NCBI GenBank assembly: GCA_963969495.1
Contig: OZ018328.1
Span: 134,261,968 to 134,325,967, forward strand
DNA from: Ceratothoa steindachneri
Taxonomy: Eukaryota; Arthropoda; Malacostraca; Isopoda; Cymothoidae
Direction of reading: 5' to 3'
Length of the DNA: 64,000 nucleotides
Below the pieces are notes generated by a model. That model was not told the DNA's origin, ran no database searches, and was given only the letters and a program-made list of their open reading frames with translations. The translations under genes were made by a program, and so were the position numbers. The first letter of the stretch is position 1. Each line of letters begins with the position of its first letter. Shown piece by piece: positions 58,990 through 64,000 of the stretch.

Positions 58990-60960
58990 GTGAAAAAATA
59001 CCCAGCAGCCAGTCTTGAGCGGAACATTTACCTTAAAGTGTTTGAAAAGTGGAAACGAACGAACAGTTCTTTTGTACCCTCCGGTGTAAATTCACCAGTG
59101 GTAATCTTAAAAAAGATCCAAGAGAAATGGGAGCAGGCCAAAAACATATCTCTCCGGAGAAGACAGCAACATGTCAAAGAGGCTTTCATTGTAAACCTTG
59201 TCAAGCAAAAACGAGACACATTAATTGTTCATGCCCTAGGAAGATTAAGATCACTGTGGAGAAACTTGCGTTAATTAAAGTTCAGAGACTAATGTTTGGT
59301 TCTATTGGACGACATGGGATTGACTTGCTAGATCAACCTGAGCAAAAAAGACAAGTTATAAACCAGAAGCCTTGATTAATATAAGCATACAAGTAAGCAG
59401 GACAATGTTCCACTGACTTTAAGTAAAATAATTTTCTCTCCTTATGAAGTGACTTCCATTAAAAAACAAAAGAAGAACAGAGTAGAAATACCTTATATTG
59501 CTATGCATTGCATCATATATGGTGTTAATCTGCGTGACAGAACTGCAATCAACACTTCTTCCTTTATGGATGCTGGCTTGATCACTGAATAGGATAAGAA
59601 ACTTATAATTGATCACAATAAATCAAGAGGGCACAAGAAATAGTAGTGAGAGCCCTGGATCAGGATTTTGAGGAACATTTCAAGAGGGGTGAATTTGACT
59701 GCATCTTCTATATTGGGCATTAAATTAAAACTAAGGTTATGCTGAAGGTAGACAATTCAGATCGTCAGTTCCCTAGTATTATCAAAGAAGAACATGTGTA
59801 ATGAGCCACGTGGAAGATATCTTTACCAATTCACTCCTGAGAAAAGCTCAAGGAGTAAAATACCTGTTGAATATATTGTTGATAATCTTGTAGATTTCAT
59901 GAAGAACAAGGGCATTGATAAGATATTGAAGGCCATTGGAGGTGCTTCTACAAATAATAAAACTGGCTGGGAGGGTGGCTTCATGTATTCGGTAGTAGGT
60001 AAGCTTGGCCGTAAAGTTATATGAGTCGTTTGTATCCTCCACACTAAAGAGTTACCTCAGTGACATTTGATCACAGCAGTGGATGCGAAGACCTTTACTA
60101 ATTGTAAGTGGATAGTTAATATTGGCAAGATGCTAGTCATGCAAAGAACTTGAAAACTCTCTTTCATTCATTCGTCTCAATTAGAGAGCTAATTACTTCA
60201 CTGAGTAAAAATGTCGTAAATGATCTCGCTACTACTCAATCTTACGGGCATTAGATCGCACAGGCTGTAAAGACAGTGGAATTTCCTACAGATATGGCCC
60301 TGCTTGAAATTGGTTTAGTAAGCCATTCTAGATGGTTGACAACACCAAACAGACTTTTTTGCATATAGGTTTCAAAACATGGCCTTTAAGGCAGAACCCT
60401 CAACAACGTAAGACTGAGAGTGTAATAAATTCTTGGGTCGTAAGGCCCGCTCCACATCTTGTTTCAGCTGCTGCTACTCAAGCTGTAAGTGAAGAGTATA
60501 GTGGATACTGTTTTTCATATCATCAAGCACTCAGCATGGTATTCATTCATCAAAATGGTTATCTAGACACTCTTTTGCTCAGATGACGGTAAGGAGTGGA
60601 GAGCTGCTGCCCAAAATATTGTTGACATGAGGGATGGAGATAATCACACACTTAAAGATTTTCTATCCATCTGAGAGAGAAAACTTCCATCGACCCCAGT
60701 GCTTCTTGCCTGTGGGAGCTGACAGACTATTCTGACGGAGTATTTGAACCTCCTTTGACAGGTAAAATGATAAAAGCCGAAGTAAATAATATTCTTTATA
60801 AGTCTATGCAAGTTCCACAGTCGCTTTGTCATGCTCGTCAATAAAGAGTTGTGTGAAACAAGTCACAGATGTGGCAGGCAGAATGTACGTATATATATGA
60901 TTAACATGAGGGCTATATCAGAGGCCAAGAAGCAACTCAGAAGCTGATGTTCAAGAACGA
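58990..60960 (+). pseudogene. Transposase-like protein of a multicopy family
   Basis: The plus-strand frames keep the order of an uncharacterised protein family that I recall as multicopy in arthropod and cnidarian genomes. First come NSSFVPSGVNSPVVILKKIQ and a KNISLRRRQQHV block (about 59070-59175), then a Cys cluster after a frameshift (HINCSCPRKIK, about 59215) and SIGRHGIDLLDQPEQKRQ. After a gap, ILKAIGGASTNNKTGWEGGF (about 59920-59985) follows, then SHSRW near 60325. WVVRPAPHLVSAAATQAVSE lies at about 60437, and an ARSTGVDGS-like tract in other frames follows later. Frameshifts and stops are frequent. The DNA-cutting role is inferred from the TIR context; no catalytic triad is assigned. 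Confidence 0.6.
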
Positions 60961-61024
60961 ATCAAAACGCGACTCAATGAAAGTTGTTTGAATAATATTT
61001 TTACTGATGTCCTCACTTTCTAAT

Positions 61025-61612
61025 GTTTTATGATTACAAGTATGTTTTATGATTACTGAGATATGTTTTATGTAGAAAAAATATATGTCTATAAAATTGC
61101 CTGCCATTTTGAGAAGCTAAAATTAATAAATGTTGTTTTGTGAGGACAATTTATGATGATTTCTTTTTAAACATAGATTTTCCAAGCTAAATGTTGAGCG
61201 AGCATAAAAATAATAACATGAAATTTTATGAATACTAAGATATGTTTTATGATTACTGAGATTTGTTTTATGCAGAGGAGCTAAATTTCTATAGCATTAC
61301 CAGCCATTTTGAAGAAACTAAAATTAATTAATGTTTTTTGAGTTGTTTTCATCAAACGTAAATTTTCCAAGCTAAATGTTAAGCGATCACAAAAAGAATA
61401 GTAGATTTGAATTTTATGATTACTGGGATATGTTTTATGACTATTGGGATATGTTTTAGGTATAAAACCTAATTGTCTATAGTATTACTTCTTTTTTGAG
61501 AAGCTAAATTTAATAACTGTTTTCTGAGAGCAATTTACGAATTTTATTCAAACGTAGATTTATAAACAAGCTAAATTTTGAGCAATCATAAGAATAATAG
61601 CAGATTTGAATT
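61025..61612. repeat. Tandem repeat, ~175-200 bp unit, 3 copies
   Basis: Each unit begins with repeats of TATGTTTTATGATTACTG, then GCC-ATTTTGAGAAGCTAAA, then TTTTCCAAGCTAAATGTTGAGC and ATAAGAATAATA. The marker GAGAAGCTAA recurs at 61111, about 61311 and 61498. The array lies between the end of the broken ORF and the right TIR of the 3.16-kb element, so it belongs to the element's 3' subterminal region. Confidence 0.85.
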
Positions 61613-61705
61613 CCTCGTATTCAAACACATTTATTTCGAGCCCATGAGTGAAAGAATTGGCAAAAATGAATTTTTAGCCTACAAATTAACACACCCTACT
61701 ACTGC

Positions 61706-64000
61706 TTGTTAATAAAAAATCTGAGAAACATTTGTCAGTTGTAATTTCAGATAAAGTTCATGTGACCAAATACTAGAAATTATTTTTTGTATAGGTATTA
61801 AATCTTTGTACTGTGTTCAATTTTATAATATCGCTGAGATAAATTCTTTGACAGATAGAACTTAAATTATATTTCAGTAGTAACATTTAGTATATCAGCA
61901 AAATTATCCAAATATTATTTGAGTAAATAAGGTGAGATTGTAACATTGACGTGCATTTCAAACTATTCAAAACTTTATATCGGAATAAACATATAAATAC
62001 CTACGCACAAACCTACGTATAAAAACACACGAATAAAAGGCAAAGTGACAATAATTACAAACTTAGCATTCATGCACTAAGCCAAAATTAACAAAATTAT
62101 ACTATTAAGATTTTCTATACAACTGTACTTACGAAAAGAAAGAAATTGTGCGGAACTATTAGAAGAATGGTTAACTCCAACAACGGAGAACATGGTACAC
62201 ATGTAGCTATCTACTTCAACAAAAATAGGGTTATTTCCCCCCACAAACAGATTCCAGCATATAATATTATTCAAAACGAATTAAGTGAATAATTTATCTC
62301 TTGCATAGAACCAAAATACTTACACGACATATTTACACGAATCAAAGCAAAAATGGTGACCAAGGTTAAACTGCAGTCAAAATCACATCTACTCAATCTC
62401 TAGCAATGAATAGGTCAAATATACACATAAAATACGGATGTCCAAGATGTTATTCTACTCATCCTCAAGGCAATCCATTCCAGGATCCAATGTCCTACCG
62501 AGCTTTCTGTCTACTCCACACTCCATCAAAATTATGAAGCATCTAGTAATAAGGAAAATCTACCTACACATCTCAAACGACAAAAATCTAACACCGATTC
62601 CAACCAGTAGTTACCACCAAGAGTATTTTTTCGTTGGAATTCCTCTCACTCTAGTCAAATTTGTGAACTTTTGACCAACAGTGTCTTACTTACGATCTCT
62701 ATTTGATAATTGACAAATTTTATTTTCAGTAAGTCACTACCTCCTCTTGCTTTCAAAGAATACCTGTTAAAAAAGGGTTTGGTTTTTAGTTTATCCCTTT
62801 TAGTTTATCAATTATAACGGTAATAACTTCTTAAGCCAGAATGTATTTCTCTTTTTGTGGAAAGGTTTTTTAGTGTTTCTAATACTATCTTATGTAACCC
62901 TTACAGCATAATTTTGTATCAAGTAATTATAGAGTGGATCAATATCCTGGTTTTTCATAGCAGTTATGTATTGGTTGATGTTATGCAATTCATGACTTAT
63001 TTAAAAAGACCATTTCTTAAACGAGGCTGTTTCCTTGTGAGTTTTTAATAAAGTTTACTTGACTCTTAGTAAGATTTTCTTAGACACATGGGCTAATTCT
63101 TTTCAGTTTATATGATTTATTTAGTATCCATTAGCGAAGCAGAATTATGTATTCTGAATTTCATCATTTATTTTCCATGATCTATATTCGGTTTGCTGAT
63201 TATAAACATAAAGAGTCTATTATATCTTAATAAATGACATGGATAAATAGAGAGAATAAAAAATCATACGGGGATTTAACCAACGCCATAATATTTGAAG
63301 TACTATTTATACAGTCTAGAAAAGACACTGGTATAGATTTTATTGTTGCCCTAAAATTGGACAGAAAAGAACATGTAAGGAAAACAATAAAATAGAACTA
63401 CGGTCTGAATCCAACCCAAACATAAGGAATATTATACAAAGGTAAATTATTGTAAATCAATAAGAAACTGAATCAAATCCCAGAAGAATTCTGAGATTGT
63501 CCCTAGTGACGACCGTTTTATTTAGAGAAGGCACTAAATGACATTTTTTGTTTTCAAATGTCTTTACCGTCTAAGAAGTTATGTATTTACCTACAATAAT
63601 AGACTTAATTCATTTTAAGGATTACATTAATCTTTCGAATTTGAACATAACCGATAAGGAAATACACAATATTAGGAAAAGAAAAATATCTAAATTACCG
63701 TTTTTCTATAAAATATACTCATCGCATGCTAATAATTATAAACGAGTACTAGATATTTTTGTACAGCTTTTAAGAAATCAATTGCTTATTGAATAGCTTC
63801 AAGCAAGTTAAGAGACGCAAATATGATACAGACTTTAAAACAATTGCATCAAAACAAACCGAGGAAATTTCATTAATTTCTCCCTACTCTATGTCTTTGT
63901 AATCTCCGGATTCAATTACTGTATATAGAGATCAAATCATGTCAAATTTAGAGTACAAATTGTCTTATAAATTTCTAGCATGGTTTTCGACAATAGTGCT
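61706..64000. other. No gene recognised
   Basis: AT-rich DNA to the window edge. Frames of up to 78 codons (62438-62674, 63581-63796) show no domain. No RNA gene or mobile-element end was found. Confidence 0.5.

Larger units (their letters stand above)
58536..61697 (+). mobile_element. 3.16-kb TIR element, superfamily unassigned
   Basis: AGGGTGTGT at 58536-58544 and its complement ACACACCCT at 61689-61697 form short terminal inverted repeats with weaker pairing further in. The adjacent 8 bp are ACTACATC on the left and ACTACTGC on the right, 6 of 8 identical, which may be an eroded 8-bp target duplication. Inside lie a broken long ORF (58990-60960) and then a three-unit tandem repeat. Boundaries plus a single decayed gene indicate a DNA transposon. 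Confidence 0.65.

Overview
The window looks like intergenic or intronic DNA from an AT-rich invertebrate nuclear genome. I found no intact host protein-coding gene. The longest open frames are poly-(Ile-Tyr) readings of (TA)n microsatellites or decayed transposon proteins, and there are no operons, bacterial gene order or CRISPR arrays. The transposon assortment (CR1-type LINE, Penelope-like elements, several Tc1/mariner families, a KRBA2-like integrase element) and one TATA plus TCAGT initiator pair fit an arthropod, most plausibly a crustacean. That assignment is inference; taxonomy cannot be proved from this sequence alone.

Layout, left to right. 1-9.1 kb: mostly unrecognised AT-rich DNA with one transposase C-terminal relic (2.48-2.73 kb), an 86-bp tandem repeat (4.1 kb) and a 22-bp minisatellite (5.0-5.45 kb). 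9.1-11.8 kb: a composite bounded by (TA)n on both sides. It holds the end of an IR/DR-type Tc1 element fused to a Penelope-like retroelement (PLE), with a GAAAC-type terminal motif at the far end. 13.1-14.5 kb: a full-length mariner (DD34D) with matching TIRs and TA target duplications but a broken transposase. 15.1-15.5 kb: a 34-bp minisatellite. 17.3-17.9 kb: a 300-bp tandem duplication. 20.1-21.4 kb: a second full-length, decayed mariner-like element ending in (TA)n. 21.9-23.0 kb: a KRBA2-like integrase relic with a 24-residue in-frame repeat. 26.9-27.9 kb: a GC-rich island with a good arthropod core promoter, possibly an LTR. 29.0-29.9 kb: a 65-bp repeat array and a tRNA-derived (SINE-like) sequence with a (TA)n tail. 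30.7-32.0 kb: a second PLE (GIY-YIG end) enclosed by an inverted repeat and (TA)n arrays. 34.5-35.7 kb: a third mariner. 39.3-40.4 kb: a palindromic (CA)n(TA)n array and an internally deleted mariner-like relic. 40.5-42.2 kb: a DIRS- or Ty3-like reverse transcriptase/RNase H relic carrying a perfect PIP-box-like motif. 45.0-46.5 kb: a CR1-type LINE. 50.5-51.7 kb: a Tc1 relic with two direct-repeat end motifs. 53.2-54.1 kb: a fifth mariner-like relic. 56.5-58.3 kb: short tandem repeats and GC-rich DNA. 58.5-61.7 kb: a 3.16-kb TIR-bounded element from a protein family I know only as a multicopy invertebrate family, carrying a three-unit repeat of about 190 bp next to its right end.

Nothing here appears to work as a pathway. 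Every transposase or reverse transcriptase I could read carries stops, frameshifts or lost catalytic residues. The recurring theme is the link between transposon ends and (TA)n or (CA)n(TA)n microsatellites, and the PLE copies with inverted terminal sequence.
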